NCBI GenBank assembly: GCA_037176905.1
Contig: JBBBWG010012557.1
Span: 18,112-82,111 of the forward strand
From: Azolla pinnata
Taxonomy: Eukaryota; Streptophyta; Polypodiopsida; Salviniales; Salviniaceae
DNA length: 64,000 bases
Direction: 5' to 3'
Part shown: one piece after another, positions 1-12,200 of the stretch
Layout of the letters: each line of letters opens with the position of its first letter
Position numbering within the stretch: the stretch's first letter is position 1
Notes under the pieces: generated by a model
The model's database searches: none
Told to the model about the DNA's origin: nothing
What the model saw: only the letters and a program-made list of their open reading frames with translations
Position numbers and translations under genes: made by a program

Positions 1-960
1 CAGGGAAACCGCAAACCCTAACCCTAACCTTTCTCTCGCAGGGAAACCGCAAACCCTAACCCTGAGTAATTGCAAGCGTCCCAAGTTTTGTTGGATTGAT
101 TTGATGCCGGAGCGTTAATGGTGTGAGGTCCTAACCCTAACCCTAGCCCTAATCTTTCTCTCGCAAGGAAACCCTAACCCTAAGTAATTGCAAGAGTCCA
201 TAGGATCAAGTTAAGTCAGATTGATTCCATGCCACAACTTTAATGGTGTGAGGTCCTAACCCTAACCCTAACCTTTCTCTCGCAAGGAAACCGCAAACCC
301 TAACCCCTAAGTAATCACCAGCATCCATAGGATCTAGGATCGATTCGATGCCGGAGCTTTAATGGTGTGAGGTCATAACCCTAACCCTAAGTAATTGCGA
401 GCGCCACAGGATCGAGTTTAGTTGGATTGATTCGATGCCAGAGCTTCAATGGTGTGAGGTCCTAAAGGTCCTAACCCTAACCCTAATCTCAACCATTAAC
501 TCTAACCCTAACCCTGATCTCAACCATTAACCCTAACCCTAACCCTAACCCTACCTCTACCCTAATTGTCTTCGGCATCAAGAGTGAGGATACCCACAAT
601 CGGATTCGATTGCTACGGGTTGGCAAATCTAGCCCTAAATCCTAACCCCAAATAAGTGGAAGCTCCACAGGATCGAGTTTTAGCCAAGGCCGATTCAACG
701 CTGGAGCTTTAATGGTGCGAGATGCTAACCTAACTCTTAACCCTAGCCCAAACTCCAAAGACCCTAATCCAAACCTTTGGCTCACAAGGAAACCTCAAGC
801 CCTAACCCTAAAGAAGCGCAAGCTCCATAGGATCGAGTTTAGTCGGAGCTTTAAGAATCCTTAACCCTAACCCTAACCCTAACCCTAACCCTAACACTAA
901 TGTTCTTTGGCAATCGAGAGCTCTTAAAACACAAAATCGATCGGCCTCTGTAAGCAGGAT
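1..960. repeat. Degenerate satellite rich in telomere-like CCCTAA motifs
   Basis: The stretch is built from roughly 110-160 bp units. Each has a CCCTAA run, a segment with 'gtaattgcaag', a segment with 'gattgattcgatgcc' and a tail 'taatggtgtgaggtcctaacc'. Recognisable copies begin near 30, 160, 285, 375, 640 and 790. Pure CCCTAA runs occur near 535-560 and 862-897. The motif is mostly the 6-base TTAGGG type, not the 7-base TTTAGGG of most plants. This looks like subtelomere-like or interstitial satellite DNA; it is not a clean telomere, and no coding region is visible before about 928. Confidence 0.75.
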
Positions 961-999
961 GCGCTGGAGATCCGGGCCTACCTCCACGACCGGTCGCTG

Positions 1000-2508
1000 A
1001 TGCAATACGCGGACAAGCTGGAGGCATCGGGGCAGACGCTGGCAGAGCTTCTGGCGACGAGCCCGAGTGTGCTGAGCTCGCGCTATGGGATGAAGAGGGG
1101 CCACGTGGCGCGATTCATCGACAGGGCATCGACATCATGTGGGCTCAGCGAGCACGAAGTTACGGCCGCCCGCCGCATCGCATCAGCAGCAGCAGCAGCA
1201 GCTGGCTCTCGGCACAGCAACCCGAGCCCGAAGAAGCTCGGGATTGCCAATACTAGGCAAGCCGAGGAGCCTGTTACAGTTATCACGGACACACCAACCG
1301 CGGACTACTGCCACAACGATGACAAGCTTGTCGTCGAGAATGCCTGCGAATTGAGGCCAGATGAGGCTGATGCCGATCGCAGCAAGCCGCATCCTGCATC
1401 TGAATCTGCATCTGCATCTGCATCTGCATCTGCATCTGCCTCTGCCCCCTCTAACTCCTTCAAGGGCATCGTCTCGGCTGGGCCAGCTGCCCCGAGGCTC
1501 TGCGGCCTCCTCCGCCCGGCCCGAGTCGCCGACGAAATCATCCCCATCTCGACGCTCGAGAAGGTCAGCGTCCAGAAGCTGGCGCCCGAGTATCGGCTCG
1601 GTGTCGATCCGTGGGGCAAGAGCAGGAGCGGGAAAGGTGCCATCTGCACGCCTCCACCGCCGATGAAAGCCTCCGACATCTGGGCCTCCAAGCCCACCGT
1701 TCTCTATTGCATCAGAAGGCCCGGGTGAGTGTTTGTATAGGGTTTAGGGTTTAGGTTTAAGGTTAAGGGTTTAGGGTTTAGGGTTTAGGGTTTAGGGTTT
1801 AGGGTTTAGGGTTTCGGGTCTCTGATAATGTCTTTTATATCTTTGAGTGCTTTGTAGATGCGTCATGTGCCGCGCCGAAGCGCATCAGCTCTACTCCAGA
1901 AAGCCCATCTTCGATGCTCTCGGAGTGCAGCTCGTCGCCGTTCTCCACGAGCACATCGATTCCGAGGTCCTCTTCTTCTTCTTCTTCATCTTCTTTTGAT
2001 TCGATCGTGCAACTGTTTCCGCTGTTGTGGGGTTATGGGCTATACAGCTCCAAAAAATGTGTCAGGGTGGAACCATTGGGGTTTTTGAGCTGGGTTAAAA
2101 GGACCTTCAAAATGAGTTATTGCTTCTTCTTCTTTTTTTTTCAGGTTCGATCGTTCTGGCCCAGGTTCTGGGGCGGCATGATCTTCGTGGACGAGCTGTG
2201 GGATCTTCAGAGCGCTCGGAGGCGGGAAGCTGCCCACGGACAACTATCTGACTGGCTTGCTCTTTAACGCGGCAGGCCGCGAGAATCGCAGGAGGGCCCG
2301 GAAATCGGGAATACACAACAATCTGCACGGGAACGGGCTCATCAAGGGCGGTCTTCTCGTGATCAGGGCCGCTAAGGGAGGAGTTGCTTACCAGTTTGCA
2401 GAGCGGAATATCGGAGACTGGGCCCCGCTGGAAGAGGTCCTCGACGTCTGCGGCCGGCTTCATGCACTTGCAGGCGAAGCTCAGAAGGCCTCGAATCACC
2501 GGCATTGA
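1000..2508 (+). CDS. PRXL2-like (peroxiredoxin-like 2 / AhpC-TSA-type) protein with apparent frameshift
   Basis: Three exons are proposed: 1000-1724, 1858-1966 and 2145-2508. The first exon is open back to 928, so a splice acceptor at 957 with an upstream exon is also possible. The N-terminus, about 45 residues or more if it extends upstream, resembles a SAM-like domain. A low-complexity linker follows, with a (Ser-Ala)n run coded by a TCTGCA microsatellite. Exon 1 ends in RPG and exon 2 begins with CVMC, the redox CxxC of the PRXL2 family, at residues 243-246. Exon 3 carries FWPRFWGG, then ALGGGKL, then GGVAYQF and FGDWAPL-like motifs ending in a helix. Between FVDELWD and ALGGGKL the frame shifts by the equivalent of a 2-base deletion near 2200-2207; without it exon 3 stops early. 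The intron 2 donor (GTCCTC) is weak. Either an assembly error or a decaying gene fits. The family has a thioredoxin-like fold and is thought to act in redox homeostasis. Confidence 0.75.
1735..1818 (+). repeat. TTTAGGG plant-type telomere repeat inside the PRXL2 intron 1
   Basis: Intron 1 of the PRXL2-like gene (1725-1857) consists largely of GGGTTTA repeats with small variants. Unlike the 1-960 block, this is the 7-base plant telomere unit, and the G-rich strand lies on the transcript strand. Confidence 0.9.
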
Positions 2509-2624
2509 TCGATCGACCAAGTCATGGATCGATCGACAGTGTTGCAGAGTGGGTCAAAGTCTGGATCTTGCTTCTACCATCTTTTGAGTTGCTATGAACT
2601 TGCCTATCAATAGTAGAGATGCCT

Positions 2625-2710
2625 GCATAGAATGCAAGGATTTGAACTCATGACCTCTGCATCCCCACGGAATAGAGACTATCTTGTCTGTCAGTCATTA
2701 GAGAATGTAT
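2625..2710 (-). repeat. Possible tRNA-derived SINE remnant
   Basis: On the minus strand there is a tRNA 3'-half-like segment: a GAGGTCATG stretch, then a B-box-like GTTCAAATCC (2639-2648), then an acceptor-like tail. Similar B-box-like segments occur at 34930 and three times at 56880-57425. The A-box half is not clear, so this is a weak call. Confidence 0.35.
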
Positions 2711-3219
2711 TCTTCCACCTTCGAGTCCTTTGATGAAAATTCGAGAGCAATTATTAATCCAATGATCAATAAGAGGTTGCATGATAAGAGAGCGATGATT
2801 AATTCAATGGTCAATAAGAGGTTGTAAGATAAGAGGGCGATTGAAGACCTAATTGTTAGGTCAATAAATGAGTATCTGATTATTTGAGTACATACTAGAA
2901 AGTTTTAGCACTGTTATTAACAACTAATTGTGAGGCTTGTGAACTAGATTAAGCTCATTTGCAAGGGATGATCATCTTTCATTATGATATGGGACTCTTA
3001 AATTAATCATCAGTTTGTTGTATTCTCGTAATTAAGACTCACTGGTTAGGCAATCTCAGGGGGCTGTCTTGTTTTTGCAGCTTTTTCGATCAGAAAACAG
3101 TGTTTTCTTCTTGAACAAAGATCATTTTGGTTATTTGGAGAGGGGTTACACAAAAAATGAAGCAATGTATGTTTCCCAGAATGCCTGAAAAAATCCTGAC
3201 ATTAACCATTAACTTCAAT

Positions 3220-3281
3220 GAAGCTGCAAATTCATTAGCTTTGCTTGACCGAAGCTGCAAATTCATTAGCTTTGCTCAACA
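3220..3281 (+). repeat. 31-bp tandem duplication
   Basis: Two adjacent 31-base copies (3220-3250 and 3251-3281) are nearly identical. They lie in the intergenic stretch between the two convergent genes. From 2509 to 3724 I see no other coding signal. Confidence 0.9.
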
Positions 3282-3724
3282 GCAAATACTGAGACAATGG
3301 GGAACATAACAAGTGCTCCACTATATAGTACAAGCAAGCCTCCATACATACAATGTCATCTTCTTCGTGGAGTGGCTTGGGCTCATCTTCTTCAGCACTA
3401 AATGCATGCATATTGCTTTGGCCTCTTTTGACAGTGTCACAGGATGCTGAAAATGCATCAGTAAACGTGTTGTTAAATTTGTAAGAGCATGGCCATACTT
3501 TGGTATATACAGTCGACTTTAGCCCAAGTAGCATATACCAACAGACCAGGACCAGTAAGAAAGACAACTGATTGCATGATTTTCAGTCTTCTGATGAAAC
3601 CTGATGATGACACTTGTGATAGGGTACAAGGTTTAGTCAGGGTCTAGGCTCTGAAAGAGAGCCTCATGGATCCATGCATTTGATGTGTCAATGGGCTCTG
3701 TTGCTTCTTTTCACATACTGGGAA

Positions 3725-6700
3725 TCAAGTGGCATGCCGTGTGATCAATGCATCAAATGCATAAAATAGATCTCGGTTATCAGGTCCAAAAATTTGTTCA
3801 GCCTTGGCCAATGTCTCCTGTAAAAATATAATACACCGAATGGGTTTCTACTTAAATGTATCTTGCAAACACATTTGTTTGAACACAGTTTTGTTATACA
3901 CATTCCATGAAATAGAATGTTATATATGCATAAGAAGAGATTGGGGCTGGACAAACCTCTCTAGATTGTCGTTGTGCATTCAACTCCTTGATGTTAGACA
4001 AGAATGCGCTGAATTCCTGGTACGAGAGACGACTCCTGAATATTCATTTCAACCGTTGATTTCTAAGCCTTCTCAAGCGTTAACAATGAATACAAACCGA
4101 TACATTGGAAATTTAAATGTTTCACCCATACCTGCTCTCTCGAAAGAATTCCTTTCCATCCACTCTAGGTGTTAGCCCTGGTGATCGTGGACATCTTGAT
4201 TCTGAACTCGAAGAACGCCCATTCACAATATTCAATTTATTCGCAGAACTTGCCAATGGAAAACCTGAAACGCACCAAAACATTGACAATAAGACGGTTA
4301 AAATATTTCTTTCAAAAATCGCGCAAGAATTTCACAAGAAATCAGTTCTATATTCCAAGAGAAGATTACCATCCAAAATGGAACTGTGTCGATCCTCATC
4401 TATATCTGAGGCTGCAGTAGAAGATACATATGATCGGTATGTATCTCCTTGATCACTTGGCCTAGGGATTGATGAGGCACCTATATCATCGCCTACACAA
4501 GGAAATGCTTATTATAGCAGCTTTGGAAATGAGAGTATTCACTCACAGAGGCAAACATAAGATGATAACTAATATACATCAATACAAAAAGAAAAGGCGA
4601 GACATGTCTTTCAATGAAAATATTCACTCAAAGAGACAACATAAGATAATATATTATATACTATTGTATTAAGAAGACAACCTATAATTAGCAACTAATG
4701 ACAGAGAGTAGTTGGTTTGTGACTAAGGAACTAGGGCCAGAAAGTTTGATTGTCACAGGTCTGATATTCATGATGGACCCGTAATAATAAAGATCTATAT
4801 ATTTTCAACGCTAAGCATGTTAATTTACTTTTAGACCTAGTGGCTATGTAATTCCGATAGAACTAAACCTCTTTAGTCTTCAAATTGTGATGGAAGCAAT
4901 GAGATCTTCAAGAAGCTTCAATATAGCTCCTTGTAATCTCAAAGCATAGCTCAAACCACATTGTCAAACAAAGACGTTTTTTGCCTAACCCATGCTAATG
5001 CAAGTAACATGGAAGCATCAACCATTCATGCACTCATCACTACAGTGACTTTTGCTGGTGGCATGTGCCTACTCACTATTTCTGCATCTTAATTTATAAA
5101 CTCAAAAGGCAGAATCCATAGCCTCAATCAATCACATCATCTTCTGTACTAAAAATTGTATGAAAGATTATAATAGCTTCCATAAAAAATGGCTTTAATC
5201 GCAAGAAAGATTTGCTGACTAATGACAAGTATCATGCACAGACTGAGACATCATACATGAGCTTCCATTTGTATGTATCAACATTTTGCCTCAAATATTT
5301 TGTGCATTTATCCAAAATTACTTTTACATTAAGTTATAATAAGACTAAGTGATCTAAACACAAAAATCTAAGAAAATACCTTTAACCCTGTGCATAGAAC
5401 TTGAATACATTGTTTGTGCCTCTAGATCCTCACTTTGCTGAATTTCATCCATAACAATACTCTTGAGTACAATTTATGACTTCAGGAGATATTTTATTTT
5501 AAGAGAATGTAGAACTAAAAGCTAGAGTTCTAATGCAGTTGTATTTTTTTCCAAATATTTTCTCCTCCCTATAGTTAGAACTATTGACCCCTCACTTCAA
5601 AGAAACGTGCCACATCACTTGTGCTATCAAATTGGGAACATTCTTTTAGTGTTTTTAGGTTTCATTTCCATAAATATATGTTAGTATTAAAACAACATGA
5701 CAATACAAAAGCCCTTGCAATCTCAACTACTTCATGAGTGACAAAATGACAAGAGATATCCTCTAAGGTGCTGCAATACAAATCTAACTCCTTCAAGATG
5801 CCCATAGAACATAGCTGTGAAAACCACTGAAAATACCCAAATCGACTTTCCTTTAAGCCAATAAACCTGTTGTGGTACACCACAAAGACCCTCAAATTGA
5901 ACCCACTTCATAGGTTCTACTTATACCACATTTTCTTAGATAGTGAAACACAACCCCACATGCTGGGGTGGATAGACCTCTAACACCTGTAATGGACGTC
6001 CATTGTAAAGGTGACAAAGCACTTCTAGTTAATGATGCCCAAAGTTGTGATATAACTACCCAACTCACTTTAGCAATTGGGCACATAAGGAACTTGTGTC
6101 TAGTATCTCCCTCAATCATCATGCAAAAAAAGCATGTATCAGTCAGAATACTTCTTCATTTTTAACATATTGCCAATTAGACCATATTAAGTATCAGTTT
6201 AGATGATGTTTGATTCACATCTATTAATTCCTAATTACATATCAAGAAGACACTTCCAATAATCATGGATACTCACAGATGCCGTATCATCATCCTCTTG
6301 CAATGATTGTAGGAGATTCTTCTTGAACATTTCTAACTGAAAAGATACAAAGGAAACAAAGATATATTCTTTTAGGATAAATTATTCGAGTAGCAAGAAA
6401 TATGCCTATCTGCATCTCCAGTTACATGCATATCCTTCATGATAGATTAGTGATTAGAAGTCATTATTTTCAAGTGTGAAAATGTTGAAGCCATTGCTTC
6501 CATCTCTGTAGAAAGAGCTTCCTTCTAATCTCAGTGAAATCATACATAAATCATTTGTAAGTGTCTACTTGTGTGTGTACGCATATGGATCTGAACTGTG
6601 TGCAAATATATACACACATCTTTACAAACATGTGTGCACACATGCACGCCTATAAGTGTATGTATGAAATATGCACGTGTGTATGAATGTACGTACACAC

Positions 6701-7558
6701 ACATATAAGTATCTTTGAATGACTCAGATGGAAAAGTGTTATATGCTAGCACACATACCTTATTGATTTAACAAAATTGAGAACTGATATTTAGGTCAAT
6801 ATATCCCATTCGACATTCCATATACGGCTAGAAAGCTTCCAATTTTAATTGAAATGTGATACTTGGAAATTTACGTACTTACTTTGGATATTTCCCGTTT
6901 ATGTTTTTGAACCATTCTTGCTAGGGCATTTCTTTCATCTGTAACTTTCTCCTGGAAGGCAGTACAATGTCGAAGTTGATTTAGAACCATACACCACGTT
7001 GAATTACGCAATAAACGCCTCATCTTGAGACAAAATCCGATTCATTCCCTTGCTCGATAATCCATGACATGAGTTATGGGAATAGATAATCTGTCCATAT
7101 TCCTTATGCTGTACAAAGGAATTTTCCATTTCCTTTGTTTCCTCTCTGTGTCAGCACCACATTTACAGGGCATTTCCAGAGGCCTTCAAATGCATTAACA
7201 CAAAAATTTCCATCTTTCCTTCTCCAGAGTTTCAGTAAAGAAACAAGGTAGGGTTTTAGAGAAGGAAGAGATGGGAGAGACAGAGAGGGAAAGATGATGA
7301 GGGTTTCACCTGGAGTTCCAGGGCTTGAGAGAGGCGGACGGAGGTATCCTGGAGGCTCTGCTCGAGCTCGTGGATGCGCTGCTGCATAGAATGGATGGTG
7401 CTCTCCCTCTCTGCAAGGCTGTCTCGGAGGAGGCCGGTCTCGGCCTGGAGCTTGCTCACGCCCATGGAAGTGATGCTCTGAGCCACATCCAGCTGCTCGA
7501 AAGGGTCGGAGGGGAGGGCAGCCAAAACCTTCTGAGAGACGAGGGCGTCCTTAACCAT
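3725..7558 (-). CDS. Coiled-coil protein of the plant At4g15545 family (function unknown)
   Basis: Eight exons, in transcript order: 7558-7310, 6951-6883, 6336-6277, 5437-5380, 4411-4370, 4264-4132, 4035-3957, 3817-3725. They join in phase to give a 260-residue protein; every intron is GT-AG. The N-terminus has the family hallmark LPSDPFEQLDVA followed by a leucine/glutamate-rich coiled coil to about residue 126. The middle is Ser/Pro-rich (RHSSI, then SRCPRSPGLTPR). The C-terminus has VDGKEFFR, SRLSYQEFSAFL, NIKELNAQ and an EIFG-type motif, all recalled from the Arabidopsis uncharacterised protein At4g15545. Family members are about 300 residues long, so this copy looks complete though slightly short. 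The two small exons 5437-5380 and 4411-4370 are the least certain; they are supported by splice phase and the RHSSI match. No biochemical function is known to me. The gene is convergent with the PRXL2-like gene. Confidence 0.88.
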
Positions 7559-7616
7559 GGCAAGGAGGAGAAGGGGGAGAAGAAACGGGGCGAAGGATGG
7601 GGTAATCTCTTGTGGG

Positions 7617-7816
7617 CGATGGCGATGGCGATGGCGATGGCGCCCCTGTTTTCTTCCTGTGTTTTTGCAGTTATGCAGATTTCATTCCCCTTCTTCTTCT
7701 TCTTCTTCTTCTTCTTCTTCTTCATTCTTTCATTGTGTATATTTTTGTTCTCATTTCATCAATGTACATTTACATACCACATTCAGTCAGCATTTTGAGC
7801 TTTTTTTTTTTTTTTT
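7617..7816 (+). repeat. Microsatellites upstream of the At4g15545-like gene
   Basis: GGCGAT repeats lie at about 7617-7644, a CTT run at about 7690-7724 and a poly-T run at 7801-7816. They sit within 60-260 bases of the start codon at 7558, so they are in the 5' UTR or promoter region. Confidence 0.9.
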
Positions 7817-7839
7817 ACTGTTTGTTTCCTAGCAAGCAA

Positions 7840-8230
7840 GCATATGATGTCGATCGATATAACAAGCTCGGAAATTCGCGCATTTTTCTTGGGTTTGTTT
7901 CTTCTCCGATTCACCGATCGACACAATGCCGGATGCCGATCCGCTCGATGACAAGCTTTGAGAAATGCCAGATGTCGATCTGTTGTTTTCCTTATGTTGA
8001 TCGATAACAAGCTCGAGAATGCAGGAGCTTTGGGTCCTCCGTTGTTGGTTTGCTAGATGTCGATCAGTGACAGGCAACTAGATGTTGATCAGTACAGGAG
8101 CTTTGGGTCCTCCTCGAGAATGCAGGAGCTCGAAAATGCGTGAGAGTCGGGCAACTAAGCTTTGGGTTGCCCAGAATTATTTCCCAGTTTGCTGATCGAT
8201 CGCATGCTCGAGAATGCCACAAACTACAAA
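7840..8230 (+). repeat. Degenerate minisatellite
   Basis: Recurring phrases such as 'gatgtcgatc', 'acaagctcgagaatgc' and 'ggagctttgggtcctcc' (8025-8044 and 8097-8115) show imperfect units of about 70-100 bases. Open frames here come from the repeat and show no gene-like composition. Confidence 0.6.
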
Positions 8231-8459
8231 TTGAACTAGAATGGAGGACCAGCTATAAATAGCAATAACACAAATTCTAAACATCAAAAGATTCATAACT
8301 CGCCTTTTATAAGGCCACATGCGAATACCTCATTGGTTAGACACATTAGACTCCTCGCAGCAACCCATATATTAATAACAACTTAAGGTAAGGTAGTTGT
8401 TAATTCTAAGGATAGTTGTTACTAGCAAATAATATACCACTTAAGCTAAAAAGCACACC

Positions 8460-9240
8460 ATACCTCCCGAAACACCCTCCTCGGCATGAAGGAGTTTCGT
8501 CCCAAAATGGACCTGACAATATCAAAGAGATCTTGCTTCTTATGAAGGAGTTTTTAACTTAGTGCAACATGCTTATTCCAATATAGAGTAATAAGTTCTT
8601 AAGTAGTTCTTTGTGCTTAGTACAAATGGAAACATCTCACAAAATCTTTAGCAACATTGTAACAAAAGTCCAACACATCCAACAAAATCCATGTAGTCCA
8701 TTTGATCTGGTTGGATGTAGCATTGTATGTGTAAGTATGAAAAGCATATGATAGCCTAAGCTCGATACCAAGGCTCTTGCCAACACATACTAGTGAACTA
8801 AGAGCCATGACTAGAAGCAATAGCATGTAGTAATCCATAATACTTAAATACATTCATAAAAAAAACTCTTGCCCCCGTTTGGGCTACAACAATGGCGTCT
8901 TTAACATAAAATTAGTGTGCTTGGTAAAATAATCTACCACTACCATGATGACTATTTGTCCCTTAGAAGAAGGCAGGTCCACAATGAAGTCCATGTTGAT
9001 GACTTGCCATAGACTTGAAGGTACAAGCCTAGTACCCAAGTGGTTTAGAATTGGCCTTGTAAATCTTTTGCCAAGTAGGATAAGTTTGAACATAATAAGG
9101 AACATCAACTTCTATACTTGCCCAATAGTACTATTGGTGAAGGTTATGAAAAGTTATATTTTTCCAAGCATGCTCCAATAGCTTGTCATTGTGGGCAATT
9201 AACAACTTGCTTTTGTAAAAACAACACATTATTTTGCTTA
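8460..9240 (-). mobile_element. Ty3/gypsy pol (integrase) relic
   Basis: Conceptual translation of the minus strand gives the integrase core hallmark MDFIVDLPSSKG followed by MVVVDYFTKH (about 9030-8910). Further along come degraded matches to the downstream integrase stretch and a DVLDFCYNVAK segment (about 8670-8640). The frames are broken by stops and shifts. The tail near 8510-8460 resembles the end of plant gypsy pol. No LTR pair was found, so this is a truncated, dead copy. Confidence 0.8.
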
Positions 9241-9255
9241 AAAAATTCTCATAAG

Positions 9256-12200
9256 TGTCACGGACACACCAACCGCAGACTATTATAGAGCATGGACAAT
9301 GGGGCTACAAGCGACGAGGGTATTACCTTGGAACTAGAAATGACGAGACTGGGAACTCAGAAGCTAGGAACAACATAAGAGCATGAAGACAAAGATAAGA
9401 TCAAATAAAAAAAATATAATAACAAGAAAAATAAATTGATATGTTTGTAAGTGATGTTAAATCTCTTGGCAAGGATCAATGAGGTTACAAGCATTTATAT
9501 TGTAGGTTAAAGTACATGCATTATAATATTGTAGAAGCTTCTTGATTTACTTGACAATATTCCAAGACACATTATTGTATAAACAAAAATCATCATAAGA
9601 GTCAAGGACACACCAACCGCAGACTTTGATAGAGCATAGACAATGGGGCTACGAGCGGCGAGGCTATTACCTTGGAACTAAAAGTCACGGGGTGAGGAAC
9701 TCAGAAGCTAAGAATAACATATGTTAAAGATCATGAAGACAAAGATAAGATCGAATACAAAAATAGAATAACAAGAAAGACAAATTGATATGTTTGTAAA
9801 TGACGCTAAATCTCTTGGTAGGGTTCAATGAGGTTACAAGTACTTATATTGTGGGTTGAAGTACATGCATTAAAATATTGTAGAACCTTCTTGATTTAGT
9901 TGACAATATTCTAAGACATATTATTATATATAGAAAATCATCATAAGTGTCATGGACACACTAACTACGGACTATGATAGCGCATAGATAATAGAGTTAT
10001 GAGCGGCGAGGCTATTACCTTGGAACTAGATAAGATCAAATAAATAAAATATAATAATAAGAAAAATAAATTGATATATTTGTAAGTGATGTTAAATCTC
10101 TTAGCAGGGATCAATGAGGTTACAAGTATTTATATTGTTGGTTGAAGTACATGTATTATAATACTATGGAAGCTTCTTGATTTACTTGATAATATTCCAA
10201 GGAAAATTATTGTATATAGAAAAATCTTCATAATTGTCATGTAAATAGCAATCCGAACTAGAATAGAGCACGAATACTAGGGCTACTAGTGCTGAGGCTA
10301 TTACGTTAGAACTAAAAGTGAAGAGGCTAGGAACTCAAAAGCTAGGAACAACGTAAGAATATTAAGACAAAGATAAGATCAAATAAACAAAATAAAATAA
10401 CAAGAAAAAATAAATGTATATGTTTGTAAGTGTCGTTAAATCTTATGGCAGGGATAATAAGGTTACAAGTATTTATATTATGGGCTAAAGTACATGCATT
10501 ATAATATTGTGGAAGTTTCTTGATTTACTCGATAATATCTCACGACACATTATTTTGTATAGAAAAATCGTCTTAAATGTTACAGACACACCACCTACAG
10601 ACTATAATAAAGCACAAACGATGGGGCTACAAGCGGCGAGGCTATTACCTTGGAACTAGAAGTGACGAGGCTAAGAACTCCGAAGATTAGGAAAACATAA
10701 GAGCATGAATACAAAAATAAGATCAAATAAAAAAAAATAACAATAAAAATAAATTGATATGTTTATAAGTGACGTTAAATCTCTTGGAAAGAATCAATGA
10801 GAAACTCAGAAGCTAGGAACAACATTATAAGAGCACGAAGACAAAAATAAGATGAAATAAAAAAAATAGAATAACAAGAAAAATAAATTCATATGTTTGT
10901 AAATGACGTTAAGGATCAATGAGGAACTCAAAAGCTAGAAACAACATAAGAGCATGAAGACAAAAATAAGATAAAATAAAAAAAAATAGAATAACAAGAA
11001 AAATAAATTCATATGTTTTTAAGTGACATTAAATCTCTTGGCAATGATCAATGAGGTTACAAGTATTTATATTATGGGCTAAACTTCTTGATTTACTTGA
11101 GAATATTCTAAGACACATTATTGTATATAGAAAAATCAGCATAAGTGTCACAAACATACCAACCACGGACTATGATAGAGCACGAAAAATGGAGCTACGA
11201 TCGGCGAGACTATTACCTTAGAACTTAGTCACGAGATGATGAACTCAGAAGCCAAGAATAACATCAGAGCATGAAGACAAAGATAAGACCAAATACAAAA
11301 ATAGAATAACAAGAAAAATAATTGATATGTTTGCAAATGACGTGAAATCTCTTGGTAGGGATCAATGAGGTTACAAGTATTTATATTGTGGGTTAAAGTA
11401 CATGCATTATACTATTGTTGAAGCTTCTTGATTTAGTTGACAATATTCTAAGATATATTATTTTAAATAAAAAAATCATAATAAATGTCACGGACACACC
11501 AACTGTGGACTATATGATATAGCCAAGACAATAGGGTTATGAGCGACAAGACTATTACCTTAGAACTAGAAGTGACAAGGCTAGGAACTCAAAAGCTAAG
11601 AACAACATGAGAGCATGAGGGCATAGATAACATCAAATAAACAAGATAAAATAAAACAAGAAAAATAAATTGATATGTTTGTGAGCGACGTTAAATTTCT
11701 TGGGAGGGATTAATGAGGTTATAAGTATTTATAGTGTGGGTTGAAGTACATGCACTAAAATATTATGAAAGCTTCTTGATTTACTTGACATTATTCCAAG
11801 ACACATTATTTTCTATAGAAAAATCGTAATAAGTGTCACGAACACACCAATTAGGGACTCTAATAGCCCACTGACAATAGGTTATGCACGGTGAGGTTAT
11901 TACCTTAGAACTAGAAGTGAAAAGGCTAAGAACTTAGAAATTAGGAATAACATGAGAGCATGATCACAGAGATAAAATCAAATAAACAAGATACAATAAA
12001 ACAAGAAAAATAAATTGATATGTTTGTGAGTGACGCTTAATCTCTTGGTAGGGATTAATGAGGTTACAAGTATTTATAGTGTGGGTTGAAGTACATGCAT
12101 TAGAATATTGTGGAAGCTTCTTGATTTACTTGACCATAATCCAAGACACATTATTTTGTATAGAAAAATCGTTATAATTAGTGTCACTGACACATAAATC

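Noticed and set aside
1-960. A true chromosome end
   Set aside because: The CCCTAA motifs are interrupted and mixed with non-telomeric satellite sequence, and similar interstitial blocks occur at 56391-57280.
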